From assembly GCA_039029355.1 (NCBI GenBank), contig JBCCGI010000017.1, positions 1 to 64,000 of the forward strand: a DNA stretch of 64,000 bases, given 5' to 3'. Position 1 is the first letter of the stretch; each line of letters begins with the position of its first letter. Below, in pieces: positions 30,401-39,997 of the stretch. The notes below the pieces were generated by a model. That model was not told where the DNA came from. It did no database searches and saw only the letters and a program-made list of their open reading frames with translations. This DNA comes from JBCCGI01 sp039029355 (GTDB taxonomy: Bacteria > Planctomycetota > UBA1135 > GCA-002686595). The translations under genes and the position numbers were made by a program.

Positions 30401-33313
30401 ATGAAGCGCTTCGTGTCTTCCGCTCTGATCGGGCTCGCGTGCACGGCCTCGTCGGCCTTCGCACAGCACGCTCAGGTTACGAGCGTCGTCGTCAACCCGG
30501 CCAATCCTAGCGAGGTTTGGGTCTGCAACCGGGGCAACGACTCGGTGTCCGTCGTGGACACGTCCACCGGCACCACCACCCACGAGATCGAGGTCGGCGT
30601 ATGGCCTCGCACGCTCGCCTTCAGCCCGGACGGCTCCGAGGTCCTGGTGACCAACCAGCGCGGCAACGTGCCCGTTGACGTCCACTTCGTGACCCCCTTC
30701 ACCGGGACCGAGATCCGCGGCACCGTCAGCGTGATCGACGTGGCCACCAAGTCGGTGACCAGCACGCTCACCGACGTCGGCACCGAGCCCTACGGCATCG
30801 CGTACGCGCCGAACGGCAAGTACTTCGCGATCAGCGGGCACCGCTCCGGCACCATCAAGCTCTACGACGCGGGCACCAAGGGGCTGTCGCACACGCTCCA
30901 GTACCCCCGCACGCTCAACTTCATCAGCTCGGGCTCGGTGATCGACGTCGACGAGAACCTCGACATGCTCCCCGACCTGATGGAGCCCCGCGCGTTCGTC
31001 ATCCGTGACGACAGCGCGAAGATCTACGTGACGCACCTCATCCCCGGCTACGTGTCGGCGGTCGACGTGACGCTCAACGGCATGGGCAACCCGCTCGGCA
31101 TCTCGCTGGCGACGCGGATCGACCTCAACGAGTATGCGCCGCACCCGATCTTCAACCCGGTCAACGTTCAGACCGTCGAGAGCCAGGGGACGCCGCGCTT
31201 CCTGGACGACATCGCGCTGTCGCCCGACGGCACGCGGGCCCTCGTTCCGCACCTGCTCCACAACCTGAACCACGACGTCAACCACGACTTCGGCGGCGCC
31301 ATCGACGGCGACTTCGCCAACCGCGTCTACCCGGCGCTCACCGTGATCGACACGGCGGCGGACAGCTACGCGCAGGGCGGCGACACGTCGACGCGCCTGC
31401 ACCACGAGCTCACCGACCCGGCGGACCCGGCGGCGTACATCCCGTACGGCGGCCAGGGTGCGAGCTCGGGCTCGGGCGTGTACACGCTCGGCGGCGCGGG
31501 CTCGCCGGTCCTCGGCGGCACGGCGAACTTCGTGCACTCGGGCCACGACAACACGAGCGATCTGGTCTTCCTGGCGTTCGGCCTTCCGTCGCCGCCGATC
31601 TCGCTCGGCCCGCTCGGCACCCTGCTGAACCTGGGCAACTTCGGCGCCTTCCCGATGGTGGCCGCCGGCCCCAACACGGCGACGTTCTCGTCGCCGATCG
31701 CGAACAACCCGCTGTGGGAGGGCTCCTCGCTCTTCTTCCAGTGCGGCGTGTTCGACAACACGACCTTCGCGCTGAAGGGCCTCTCGAACGGCCTTGAGAT
31801 GGTGCTCTCCGCCAACGGCGTGGGCGACGGCAAGATGGGCCACCGCGCCGGCCACCCCGGGCGCGTGCTCTACAGCCCGGACGGCAGCCACGCGCTGATG
31901 CTCAACCGCGGCTCCGAGGACGTCTTCCTCTACAGCGTCTCCGGCTCGACCCTGACGCTCGAAACCGCCTTCCCGCCGCGCCACAACTTCGTGGAGCGCG
32001 CGCCGCTCGACACCTCGACCCCGATGGGCGACCTGCCGCTCGGCATGGTGCTCGTCGACGACGCGTCGACGGTGAACAACGACTCGCTGCTGCACATCAT
32101 CAACGAGACGACCCGCACGCTCACGACGCTGCGGATCGACTGGGACACCGGCGCGATCGCGCGCGAGGGCTCCCAGGTCTCGACGCTGCTCGGCCCCGAC
32201 CAGATGACGCTCTCCGAGATCATCGGCCAGGAGCTCTTCGACGACGCGTCGCGCGCCTCGACCGCCGGCAACTTCAACAACTCCTGCGAGTCATGCCACT
32301 TCGAGGGCGGCGCCGACGGCAACGTCTGGCAGCGTCCCGCGGGCCCGCGCTCGACCATGCCGGTCTACGGCGGTCCGCTGCTCACCGGCCTGATCCTCTG
32401 GAAGGGCGTGCGCGTCAACCTCGGCGAGACCGGACCGATGTTCGGCGGCGAGAACGGCGGCACCGGCGCCTTCACCCCGGCGGAAGTCCAGGGCCTGATC
32501 GACTACCACAAGATCATCCCGGTCCCGCTGAACCCGAACCTCGACCCGGTCACGGGCGCCTACTCCGCCACCGCGGAGTTCGGTGAGGACCTGTACTTCG
32601 GGACCAACGACACCGGCCTCAACCCGCTCGGCCGCGCCGCGGGCTGCGCCACGTGCCACCCCGACAAGGACGAGAGCACGCTGGAAGCTCGGGGCTACAC
32701 CACCGACTTCATCATCCCCGAGCTGACCGACGACCCGATGGGTCTCCAGACGCTCGACCCGCTCTGCTTCTCGCTGCAGGAGAACATCGCCGCGGAGAAC
32801 ATCCGCAACGTGAACTCCGCGGTGAACGTCGACGCGGACGGAGACGGCAACCCCGAGGTCGACCGCAACGTGGACGGCTACTCGGACCTCGAGACCTACA
32901 TCCCGCTGAACCCGGACGACGACGACGACTTCACGCGCGACGACAACAACAACTACCTCTGCCCGACCGACGGCGTCCCCGGCAACCCGAAGAAGGTCTT
33001 CAACCGGGCTCCGGAGCTGTTCTCGGTGCCGACCAAGCTCGGCGTCTTCTCGACCGGCCCGTACTTCCACGACCACTCGCTCGCGTCGCTGCGCGCGGTC
33101 CTCGACCCGGCCTCGCAGGGAAGCGACCCGGTCTTCGGCCACCCGACGTACCCGGGTGTGCTGAAGTACTTCAACGAGTTCCACGACATCCGTGGACACG
33201 AGGAGTTCGTCGTGGGCGCCTCGAAGGTGCAGGTGACGCTGCAGACGCTCGCCGCCGGCTCGACCTTCGACGCCGACATCGAGGCGCTGCTCGCCTACAT
33301 CTCGTCGCTCTAG
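30401..33313 (+). CDS. Secreted beta-propeller fused to di-heme cytochrome c peroxidase-like domain (paralog 1)
   Basis: A 970-residue exported protein. Signal peptide 1-21 (ending SSAFAQ). Residues ~25-590 form a YVTN/YncE-type beta-propeller with repeats such as SVSVVDTSTGTTTHEIEVG, WPRTLAFSPDGSEVLVTNQR and GTVSVIDVATKSVTSTLTDV. The C-terminal ~370 residues carry two haem-c sites, C629-E-S-C-H633 and C749-A-T-C-H753, and the MauG/CcpA-type signature TGPYFHDHSLASLRAVLDP. An Asp-rich, probably calcium-binding segment lies between ~806 and 850. A periplasmic or extracellular redox enzyme is likely; the substrate is unknown. A close paralog lies at 34847-37738. A strong terminator follows. Confidence 0.9.
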   Translation: MKRFVSSALIGLACTASSAFAQHAQVTSVVVNPANPSEVWVCNRGNDSVSVVDTSTGTTTHEIEVGVWPRTLAFSPDGSEVLVTNQRGNVPVDVHFVTPFTGTEIRGTVSVIDVATKSVTSTLTDVGTEPYGIAYAPNGKYFAISGHRSGTIKLYDAGTKGLSHTLQYPRTLNFISSGSVIDVDENLDMLPDLMEPRAFVIRDDSAKIYVTHLIPGYVSAVDVTLNGMGNPLGISLATRIDLNEYAPHPIFNPVNVQTVESQGTPRFLDDIALSPDGTRALVPHLLHNLNHDVNHDFGGAIDGDFANRVYPALTVIDTAADSYAQGGDTSTRLHHELTDPADPAAYIPYGGQGASSGSGVYTLGGAGSPVLGGTANFVHSGHDNTSDLVFLAFGLPSPPISLGPLGTLLNLGNFGAFPMVAAGPNTATFSSPIANNPLWEGSSLFFQCGVFDNTTFALKGLSNGLEMVLSANGVGDGKMGHRAGHPGRVLYSPDGSHALMLNRGSEDVFLYSVSGSTLTLETAFPPRHNFVERAPLDTSTPMGDLPLGMVLVDDASTVNNDSLLHIINETTRTLTTLRIDWDTGAIAREGSQVSTLLGPDQMTLSEIIGQELFDDASRASTAGNFNNSCESCHFEGGADGNVWQRPAGPRSTMPVYGGPLLTGLILWKGVRVNLGETGPMFGGENGGTGAFTPAEVQGLIDYHKIIPVPLNPNLDPVTGAYSATAEFGEDLYFGTNDTGLNPLGRAAGCATCHPDKDESTLEARGYTTDFIIPELTDDPMGLQTLDPLCFSLQENIAAENIRNVNSAVNVDADGDGNPEVDRNVDGYSDLETYIPLNPDDDDDFTRDDNNNYLCPTDGVPGNPKKVFNRAPELFSVPTKLGVFSTGPYFHDHSLASLRAVLDPASQGSDPVFGHPTYPGVLKYFNEFHDIRGHEEFVVGASKVQVTLQTLAAGSTFDADIEALLAYISSL

Positions 33314-33339
33314 AGCACTCCTAGAGACCGAAGCACGAA

Positions 33340-33376
33340 GGGCTCCCGGCCGCGCGGCCGGGGGCCCTTTCTCGTT
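33340..33376 (+). terminator. Rho-independent terminator after cytochrome paralog 1
   Basis: A 13-base inverted repeat (33340-33352 with 33355-33367, one G-T pair; the innermost pairs will open to form the loop) is followed by TTTCTCGTT. It lies 26 bases after the stop codon. Confidence 0.75.
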
Positions 33377-33414
33377 GTGTCGCCCGGCGGCGCTTGGTCT
33401 CATCGCGGCGCGTG

Positions 33415-33996
33415 ATGTCAGTAAGAACCACCCTCGCCCCCGGCCTGTTGCTGCTCGCCGGATGCGCCGCCGTCCGGACCGTGGACGAGGCGAGGCACGA
33501 CCTGGAGAAGAGCGTCGCCTTCTGGCACGAGCAGATCGAGCCGCGGCTAGGCCACCTGGAGCAGCTGGTCCACACCGCCGAGGCGGACGTCCAGCGAGCC
33601 TCCGCGCTGTGGCAGAACGACGTCGAGCCTCGCTTGGCCAAGCTCGAGAAGCTCGTCGCGTCGGTCGAGTCGAAGGTCGAAAGCGAGCTCCACAAGGCCG
33701 TCGTCGCCTGGCACAAGGAGGTCGAAGGCCACCTCCAGGATCTGGAGCGCGCCGCACAGGCCGACGCCGAGAGCCTGCGCAAGGACTACCGCGGACTGCT
33801 GGTCGACCTGCGGTCCATCAAGGTGCGGGTCGAGAGCGATGTGACGAAGAGCGCGCTCGTCAAGCACGTGAGGTCCTTGGTCGACCACGTGAAGGAGCTC
33901 GAGCAGAAGCACGCCGCCGGGATGACAGGGCCGGACGTCGAGGCCATGCGCTCGAAGATCGAGGGCGACGTTTCCGAGCTGCTGAAGAAGCTCTAG
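33415..33996 (+). CDS. Coiled-coil lipoprotein of unknown function
   Basis: A 193-residue protein with a lipoprotein signal peptide: MSVRTTLAPGLLLLAGCAAV has the lipobox LAGC, so C17 would be lipidated. The mature part is a long charged coiled coil (His/Trp-containing repeats HDLEKSVAFWHEQIEPRLG and LWQNDVEPRLAKLEKLV recur about every 35 residues). A TTG at 33394 would precede the signal peptide without purpose, so ATG 33415 is used. It lies between the two cytochrome paralogs and is convergent with rpiA, with 16 bases between the stops. I do not recognise a named family. Confidence 0.7.
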   Translation: MSVRTTLAPGLLLLAGCAAVRTVDEARHDLEKSVAFWHEQIEPRLGHLEQLVHTAEADVQRASALWQNDVEPRLAKLEKLVASVESKVESELHKAVVAWHKEVEGHLQDLERAAQADAESLRKDYRGLLVDLRSIKVRVESDVTKSALVKHVRSLVDHVKELEQKHAAGMTGPDVEAMRSKIEGDVSELLKKL

Positions 33997-34012
33997 CCGG
34001 CGCGCGGAAGCG

Positions 34013-34699
34013 CTACGGCTTCTCGCGCACCTCGACCGTCTCGCCCTCGTCGCCGACGACGAGCACGTGACACAAGTCGATGAAGAGGCCGCTCTCGACC
34101 ACCCCGGGGATCACCGACAGGCGACGCTCGAGCTCGGCCGGGTCTTCGATCCCGCCGGGAAAGCGGCAGTCGAGGATCTCGTTGCCGTTGTCGGTGCGGT
34201 ACACCTCGCCCTCGTCGCGCATGCGGAGGTTGGGCTGAGCGCTGAGGTGCTCGAGCCAGCGCGTGATGTTGTGCCGCGCGAAGGGAACCACCTCGACCGG
34301 CAGCAGGAAGCGCACGCCGAGGCGCTCGACGACCTTGCTGCGGTCGACGACGATGACCTCGCGCTTGCTCGCCGCGGCGACGACCTTCTCGCGCAACAGC
34401 GCGCCGCCGCCGCCCTTGATCATCTGGAAGTCGCCGTCGATCTCGTCGGCGCCGTCGATGGTCAGGTCGAGCGTCTCGACCTCGGAGAACGTCGCCAGGG
34501 GGATCCCCATTTCGTTCGCCTTGGTCTCGGTGTCGATCGAGGTCGGGATGCAGCGCAGCGAAAGATGTTCCTCGCGGATGCGCTCCGCCAACCGCTCGAG
34601 GGTGTAGAAGACCGTCGAGCCGGTCCCGAGTCCCAAGGCCATGCCGTCTTCGACAAACTCCGCGGCACGGCGTCCGGCTGCTCTCTTCGCTTCGCTCAC
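34013..34699 (-). CDS. rpiA: Ribose-5-phosphate isomerase A
   Basis: A 228-residue enzyme converting ribose 5-phosphate to ribulose 5-phosphate in the pentose phosphate pathway. All RpiA signatures are present: LGLGTGSTVFYTLERLAERI, IPTSIDTETKANEMGIPL, LDLTIDGADEIDGDFQMIKG then GGGALLREKVVA, and VDRSKVVERLG. The normal length is ~220. The start is GTG with a very good ribosome site (GGAGG, 6 bases upstream). The gene sits between two cytochrome paralogs with which it has no obvious functional link. Confidence 0.96.
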   Translation of the reverse strand: MSEAKRAAGRRAAEFVEDGMALGLGTGSTVFYTLERLAERIREEHLSLRCIPTSIDTETKANEMGIPLATFSEVETLDLTIDGADEIDGDFQMIKGGGGALLREKVVAAASKREVIVVDRSKVVERLGVRFLLPVEVVPFARHNITRWLEHLSAQPNLRMRDEGEVYRTDNGNEILDCRFPGGIEDPAELERRLSVIPGVVESGLFIDLCHVLVVGDEGETVEVREKP

Positions 34700-34846
34700 T
34701 TGTTTCCTCCCGGGCGCTTCGGCGCGCCGTTGTCGACGGCCGGATCGTGCCAGGGGGTCCGTCGCCCTTCAAGCCAAGGGGCGGCTGGATTCGTTGAGTC
34801 GGGTTACCATCAGGAACTCTCGTTCCTCAAGCAAAGAACACCCCCC

Positions 34847-37738
34847 ATGAAGCGCCTCCTCCTCTCCCTGGGAGTCCTCGCTCTCGGCTCCGCCCCGCTC
34901 CTTGCTCAGCACTCGCAGGTCTCGTCGGTCGTGGTGAACCCAGCCGCGTCGAACGAGGTCTGGGTATGCAATCGCGGCAACAACTCCGTGTCGGTCATCG
35001 ACACGACCCTGGGCGCAGCAACGCACGAGATCGAGGTCGGCGTTTGGCCCCGGACGCTCGCCTTCAGCCCGGACGGCACGCAGGTGTACGTAGCGAACCA
35101 GCGCGGCAACGTCCCGGTCGACGTCAACTTCGTGACGCCCTTCACCGGCGCCGAGATCCGCGGCACGGTGAGCGTCATCGACGTGGCCACGAAGGCCGTC
35201 ACCGACACGCTGACCGACGTCGGCACCGAGCCCTACGGCCTGGCGTTCTCGCCCAACGGCAAGTACTTCGCGCTGACTTCGATGCGGTCGGCGACGCTGC
35301 GGCTGTTCGACGCCGTCAACGACACGCTGCTCGAGACGCTCGAGTACCCGCGCTCGCTCAACATCATTCCCGTGGGCACGGTGACGGACGTCGACTCCGA
35401 CCTCGACATGGTCCCCGACCTGGCCGAGCCGCGCGCCTTTGTGATCCGCGACGACAGCGCGCGGATCTACGTCACGCACCTGACCTCGGGCTTCGTCTCG
35501 ACGGTCGACGTTCAGCTGTCGGGCATGGGCATGCCGACCGGGGTGAGCCTCGCCTCGCGGATCGACCTGAACGACTACGACGTGCACCCGATCCTGAACC
35601 CGATCGACGTGCAGACGGTCGAGAGCCAGGGCTTCCCGCGCTTCGCGGACGACATCGCGCTGTCGCCCGACGGCACGCTCGCGATCGTGCCGCACGTGCT
35701 GCACAACACCAACCACGACGTGAACCACGACTTCGCCGGCGAGATCGACGGCGACTTCGCCAACCGGGTGTATCCGGCGCTGACCGTGCTCGACGCGGCG
35801 CTGGACAGCTACGGCCAGGTGGGCGACAACTCGGCGCGCCTCCACCACGAATACAGCGACCCGGTCGTGCCGGCCGAGTACGTGCCGTACGGCGGCCAGG
35901 GCGCAACCTCGGCGAGCGGCATCTACACGCTGGGCGGCGTCAAGGTGCCCCTGATCGGAGGCACGCTCGACCTGGCCGTCACCGGCACCGACCCGACCGA
36001 CGTGGTGCTGCTGTACTTCGGCACTCCGGTGACCTTCCCGCTGCCCGGACTCGGCACGCTCTACAACCTAGGGAACTTCGGCATCTTCCCGATGACGCCG
36101 TCGGGGACGTTCTTCAACCCGATCCAGAACAACCCGATCTGGGATGGTCTCTCGCTGCACTTCCAAGCCGTCGTGACCGACGGCGTCACGGGCGAGCCGA
36201 AGGGGCTCACCAACGGTCTAGAGGTCGTCCTAGGCCTCGAAGACCTGGGCGTCGGCGACCTCGGCTACCGCGCGGGACAACCGGGGCGGGTGCTCTACAA
36301 CCCGGCCGGCGACCGCGCGCTGATGCTGAACCGCGGCTCGGAGGACATCTTCCTCTACCGCGTCGTGGGGCCGCTGATGGAGCTCCACACCGCGTTCCCC
36401 GAGCGTCACGACTTCGTCGAGCGCGCGGCCTTCGACGCGACGACGCCGCTCGGCGACCTTCCGCTGGGCATGGCGATGGTCGACGACCCGACGACCGGGA
36501 ACGACGACGCGCTGGTCTATGTCGTCAACGAGACGAGCCGCACGCTGTCGACGCTGCGCGTGGACTGGACCACGTACGTGATCACGCAGGAGGCGGCGCA
36601 GATTCCGACGCTGCTCGGGGCGGACAAGATGACGCTCTCCGAGCGCTCCGGCCAGGAGCTCTTCGAGGACGCCTCACGCGCGCAGACCGCCGGACTGTTC
36701 AACAACTCGTGCGGCTCGTGCCACTTCGAGGGCGGCGCGGACGCGAACGTATGGCAGCGGCCCGCGGGGCCGCGCTCGACCATGCCGATGTTCGGCGGGA
36801 CGCTCGCCACGGGCCTCCTCCTGTGGAAGGGCACGCGGCTCAACCTGGGCGAGACCGGCCCGATGTTCGGCGGCGAGAACGGCGGGCACGGCATCCTGAC
36901 CGACTCCGAGCAGCAGGCGCTGATCGACTACCACGAGATCATTCCCGTGCCGCTCAACCCGAACCTCGACCCGGTGACCGGCGCCTACTCGGCGAACGCG
37001 GCGCTCGGCGAGGACCTCTTCTTCGGCAACAACAGCACCGGGCTCAACCCGACGATGCGGCACGCGGGCTGCTTCTCGTGCCATCCGGACAAGGACTCCA
37101 CCGGCCTCGAGGCGCGCGGCTATACGGCCGACTTCCTCGACCCGACGCTGACGGCTGACCCCTTCGGCCTGGAGACCCTCGACCCGCTGTGCATCTCGCT
37201 GCAGGAGAACATCGTCGCGCTCAACATCCGCAACGTGAACTCCGGCGTGAACGTCGACCTCGACAACGACGGGAGCCCGGACGTCGACCGCAACCTGGAC
37301 GGTTGGTCGGACCTCGAGTCCTACACGCCGCTCAACGCCGACGCCGACGACGACTTCATGCGCGACGACCCCAACGGCTGGCTGTGCCCCGAGGGCGGCC
37401 TCGAGGGCAACCCCCTGCGCACGTTCTTCCGCGCCCCCGACCTCTTCTCGATACCGACCAAGCTCGGCGTCTTCTCGACCGGCCCGTACTTCCACGACCA
37501 CTCGGTCGTGTCGCTGCGCACGGTGCTCGACCCCGCGGCCCAGCAGAGCGACCCGGTGTTCGGACACCCCTCGTATCCGGCGCTGCAGAAGTTCTTCAAC
37601 GAGTTCCACGACATCCGCGGACACGAGGACTTCGTGCCCGGCGCGTCGAAGGTGCAGGTGACGCTCCAGACGCTGGCCAGCGGCTCGACCTTCGACGCCG
37701 ACATCCAGGCGCTGCTCGAGTACATCTCCTCGCTGTAG
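34847..37738 (+). CDS. Secreted beta-propeller fused to di-heme cytochrome c peroxidase-like domain (paralog 2)
   Basis: A 963-residue protein, closely similar along its full length to the product of 30401-33313. It has signal peptide 1-20 (GSAPLLAQ), a YVTN-type propeller, haem-c sites C622-G-S-C-H626 and C742-F-S-C-H746, an Asp-rich segment, and STGPYFHDHSVVSLRTVL near the end. Both copies keep both haem sites and the following His, so neither looks degraded. The start ATG at 34847 is set by the signal peptide; the frame is open far upstream through the antisense strand of rpiA. A strong terminator follows. Probably a second enzyme of similar type with another substrate or expression. Confidence 0.9.
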   Translation: MKRLLLSLGVLALGSAPLLAQHSQVSSVVVNPAASNEVWVCNRGNNSVSVIDTTLGAATHEIEVGVWPRTLAFSPDGTQVYVANQRGNVPVDVNFVTPFTGAEIRGTVSVIDVATKAVTDTLTDVGTEPYGLAFSPNGKYFALTSMRSATLRLFDAVNDTLLETLEYPRSLNIIPVGTVTDVDSDLDMVPDLAEPRAFVIRDDSARIYVTHLTSGFVSTVDVQLSGMGMPTGVSLASRIDLNDYDVHPILNPIDVQTVESQGFPRFADDIALSPDGTLAIVPHVLHNTNHDVNHDFAGEIDGDFANRVYPALTVLDAALDSYGQVGDNSARLHHEYSDPVVPAEYVPYGGQGATSASGIYTLGGVKVPLIGGTLDLAVTGTDPTDVVLLYFGTPVTFPLPGLGTLYNLGNFGIFPMTPSGTFFNPIQNNPIWDGLSLHFQAVVTDGVTGEPKGLTNGLEVVLGLEDLGVGDLGYRAGQPGRVLYNPAGDRALMLNRGSEDIFLYRVVGPLMELHTAFPERHDFVERAAFDATTPLGDLPLGMAMVDDPTTGNDDALVYVVNETSRTLSTLRVDWTTYVITQEAAQIPTLLGADKMTLSERSGQELFEDASRAQTAGLFNNSCGSCHFEGGADANVWQRPAGPRSTMPMFGGTLATGLLLWKGTRLNLGETGPMFGGENGGHGILTDSEQQALIDYHEIIPVPLNPNLDPVTGAYSANAALGEDLFFGNNSTGLNPTMRHAGCFSCHPDKDSTGLEARGYTADFLDPTLTADPFGLETLDPLCISLQENIVALNIRNVNSGVNVDLDNDGSPDVDRNLDGWSDLESYTPLNADADDDFMRDDPNGWLCPEGGLEGNPLRTFFRAPDLFSIPTKLGVFSTGPYFHDHSVVSLRTVLDPAAQQSDPVFGHPSYPALQKFFNEFHDIRGHEDFVPGASKVQVTLQTLASGSTFDADIQALLEYISSL

Positions 37739-37758
37739 CGTTCCCGACGAGACGAAAG

Positions 37759-37801
37759 GCAGGCGCCCCGTCCACGCGGCCGGGGCGCCTGCTCTTTTTT
37801 T
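37759..37801 (+). terminator. Rho-independent terminator after cytochrome paralog 2
   Basis: A perfect 12-bp stem (37759-37770 with 37781-37792) with a 10-base loop is followed by TC and seven T (37795-37801). It lies 20 bases after the stop. The ~165 bases between here and the end of the convergent sulfatase-like gene hold nothing I can identify. Confidence 0.88.
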
Positions 37802-37967
37802 GTCTTCGCCCGCGAGCGTGCCGCCGGGGCGCCCCGTCCCACATCGCGCGCACCACCAAGGCTCAACGCGGCGTGCGGCAGAGCAGCAGCGGCACGCTGG
37901 ATCCCCTGCGTGTCGCTAGCTTCGCGATCTACCAGGGCGGGTGCCGACCGGCCCTGCATCGGCGCGG

Positions 37968-39899
37968 CTAACCGCCGAGCGCCTGCAGCCGCGCCCGCAA
38001 GCTGTCGCGCGACTGGGCGAAGGCGGCGCGGCGCGCGTCCTCCGGCGGGACGCCTTCGAGCAGCGTGTCGAGGAGCTCGAGCGCCGCGGAATAGTGCCCG
38101 CGCCTGGCCCCCGCGTCGCCCGCGCGGTCGCCCTTGCGGGTGAGGGTCAGGCTCAGGTTGAAGAGCGCGGTCGGGTGGTTCGGCTCGAGCGCGAGCGTCG
38201 CGCGCAGCTCGCCTTCCAGGCGCGCGGTCTGCTCGGCCCACTCGGCCCGCGCGGCCTCGTCGGAGCGACCCGACGCTTCCCAGCGCCGCTGCGCCGCGTC
38301 GGCGCGCATGCGAGCGCAGTTCGCCAGCCCCAGGTGGACCCGCGGCCGGCCGGGCCGCAGGCGGAACGCGTCCTGGAGCGCGCCCTCGGCCTCGTCCAGG
38401 TGCTCCTCGCCCGAGTAGAGCAACAGCTCGCCCAGCCGCTCGAGGAACAGCGGGTTGCCCGGATCCTGCCGCGAGAGCTCGCGCAGCTCGCCCACGGCCG
38501 CGTCGAAGTCCGAGCGCGCGAGGGCCTCGGCCAGCACGTGCATGCGCTGCACCAGCGGGTGCTTGTCGTACGTGTCGGGTAGCGCGTCGAACGGCGGCCG
38601 CTCGTCCATGCCAAGCGCCGCGCCCGCCCCGACGTAGCCCATCTTCTCGAGCGCGTCGACCTCGCCCGCGGCGAGCGACACCGACTCGGTGCCCAGGCGG
38701 CCGGCGAGCTCGGCCATGCGGCGCTCGACCTCGTCGAACAGCTCGTCGAGCGCGCCGCCCGCGAGGTTGCTCTGCTCGTCCGGGTCGTCGAAGCGGTCGT
38801 ACAGCTCGTGCCGTCGCGAGCGAATCGCCTTGTGCGAGCCGCGCACGCCGCCCTCGAACGGGGCCCAGCCGTTGGCGATCCAGGGCTTGTAGCACTCGAT
38901 CAAGAGCGTGCGCTCCGCCGGCTCGGGCCCGCCGCGCAGCGTCTCCTCAAGGTTGACCCCATCGAAGTCGCCCGCCGCCGCCGGTACGCGCAGGAGCGCC
39001 AGCAGCGTCGGCACGACGTCGACCAGCGACACCGGCGCGTCGACCGACGCCGGCGCGAGGTCGGGGTGCCGCAGCAGGAGCGGGACCCGCATCGTCGGGT
39101 CGTGCACGAAGTAGCCGTGCGTCGGCTCGGGGCCATCGCCCAGGCCCTCGCCGTGGTCCGAGGTGACGACGACCACCAGCTCGTCCCAAAGGCCACGCCG
39201 CTTCAGCTCGTCGAAGAGGCGCCCGAGCTGCGCGTCGGCGTAGCGGATCTCGTCGGCGTACGCCTGGCCCTCGGGCACGCCGCGCGGCGCGCCCGGGGCG
39301 TCGTAGGGCGCGTGCGGGTCGTAGAGGTGCAGCCAGCCGAACCACGGCGCCCGCTCGCCATCCGGCCCGGCCGCCTCGACGTCGCCGAGCGCGGCGAGCA
39401 GCTCGTCGACCGCGGTCTCGGCGCGCACCTGGGTCACGTTGATCTCGAGCCCGCCGATCTGGCGCGGCGGCGCGATGTAGCGCTCGAAGCCCTGGTCCAG
39501 CCCGAAGCAGGGGTCGAGCACAAACGCCGCGACCGACGCGAAGGTGCGATAGCCGCGCGCCGCGAGCCGCTCGGCCAACGTCTCGGCCGGAGCCGGAACG
39601 CGCATGGCTCCGTTGTCGCGCACGCCGTGGCTTGCGGGGTACAGCCCGGTCAAGAGCGACGCGTGCGCCGGCAGCGTCAGCGGCGCGACGGTGTACGCGT
39701 CGCGGAACACCACCGCTTCCCCGGCGAGCGCGTCGAGTACCGGCGTAGGCGACGGCTCGGCGCCCAGGAAGCCAACCGCGTCGCGACGCACCGTGTCGAT
39801 CGTCACGACCAGCACGTTGCGTGGCGTCTCTTCTGGGCCTCCTCCACCGCATCCGGCGGCGGCGAGGAGCAGCACCGCGGACGAGCTCCAAAGGCGCAT
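37968..39899 (-). CDS. Sulfatase-like (alkaline phosphatase superfamily) lipoprotein with TPR C-terminus
   Basis: A 643-residue protein. The N-terminal signal with LLLAAAGCGGG suggests a lipoprotein (lipobox AAGC, weak at -3). Residues ~25-410 form a sulfatase-fold hydrolase: NVLVVTIDTVRRDAVGFLG (metal-binding Asp), VAPLTLPAHASLLTGLYP, and VVVVTSDHGEGLGDG (metal-binding Asp-His). In the active-site motif a Thr stands where sulfatases have the formylglycine Cys (C-x-P-x-R becomes T-L-P-A-H). It should act as a Thr-dependent phosphatase or phosphotransferase-type enzyme rather than a classical sulfatase. Residues ~450-640 are TPR-like helices (DPGNPLFLERLGELLLYSGE and LALEPNHPTALFNLSL). Substrate unknown. 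Confidence 0.85.
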   Translation of the reverse strand: MRLWSSSAVLLLAAAGCGGGGPEETPRNVLVVTIDTVRRDAVGFLGAEPSPTPVLDALAGEAVVFRDAYTVAPLTLPAHASLLTGLYPASHGVRDNGAMRVPAPAETLAERLAARGYRTFASVAAFVLDPCFGLDQGFERYIAPPRQIGGLEINVTQVRAETAVDELLAALGDVEAAGPDGERAPWFGWLHLYDPHAPYDAPGAPRGVPEGQAYADEIRYADAQLGRLFDELKRRGLWDELVVVVTSDHGEGLGDGPEPTHGYFVHDPTMRVPLLLRHPDLAPASVDAPVSLVDVVPTLLALLRVPAAAGDFDGVNLEETLRGGPEPAERTLLIECYKPWIANGWAPFEGGVRGSHKAIRSRRHELYDRFDDPDEQSNLAGGALDELFDEVERRMAELAGRLGTESVSLAAGEVDALEKMGYVGAGAALGMDERPPFDALPDTYDKHPLVQRMHVLAEALARSDFDAAVGELRELSRQDPGNPLFLERLGELLLYSGEEHLDEAEGALQDAFRLRPGRPRVHLGLANCARMRADAAQRRWEASGRSDEAARAEWAEQTARLEGELRATLALEPNHPTALFNLSLTLTRKGDRAGDAGARRGHYSAALELLDTLLEGVPPEDARRAAFAQSRDSLRARLQALGG

Positions 39900-39997
39900 G
39901 TCGGCGGGAATTGTCGCCGTGCCCGCCGCGATCGTCCAGCCCGGTCCATACCGGCGTGGCGCGCGACTAAGATGGGAGCGACCTCAGACCGAATCCC

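Noticed and set aside
34067..34846. N-terminal extension of cytochrome paralog 2 across rpiA
   Set aside because: The open frame runs antisense through rpiA. A signal peptide and an alignment with paralog 1 both place the start at 34847.
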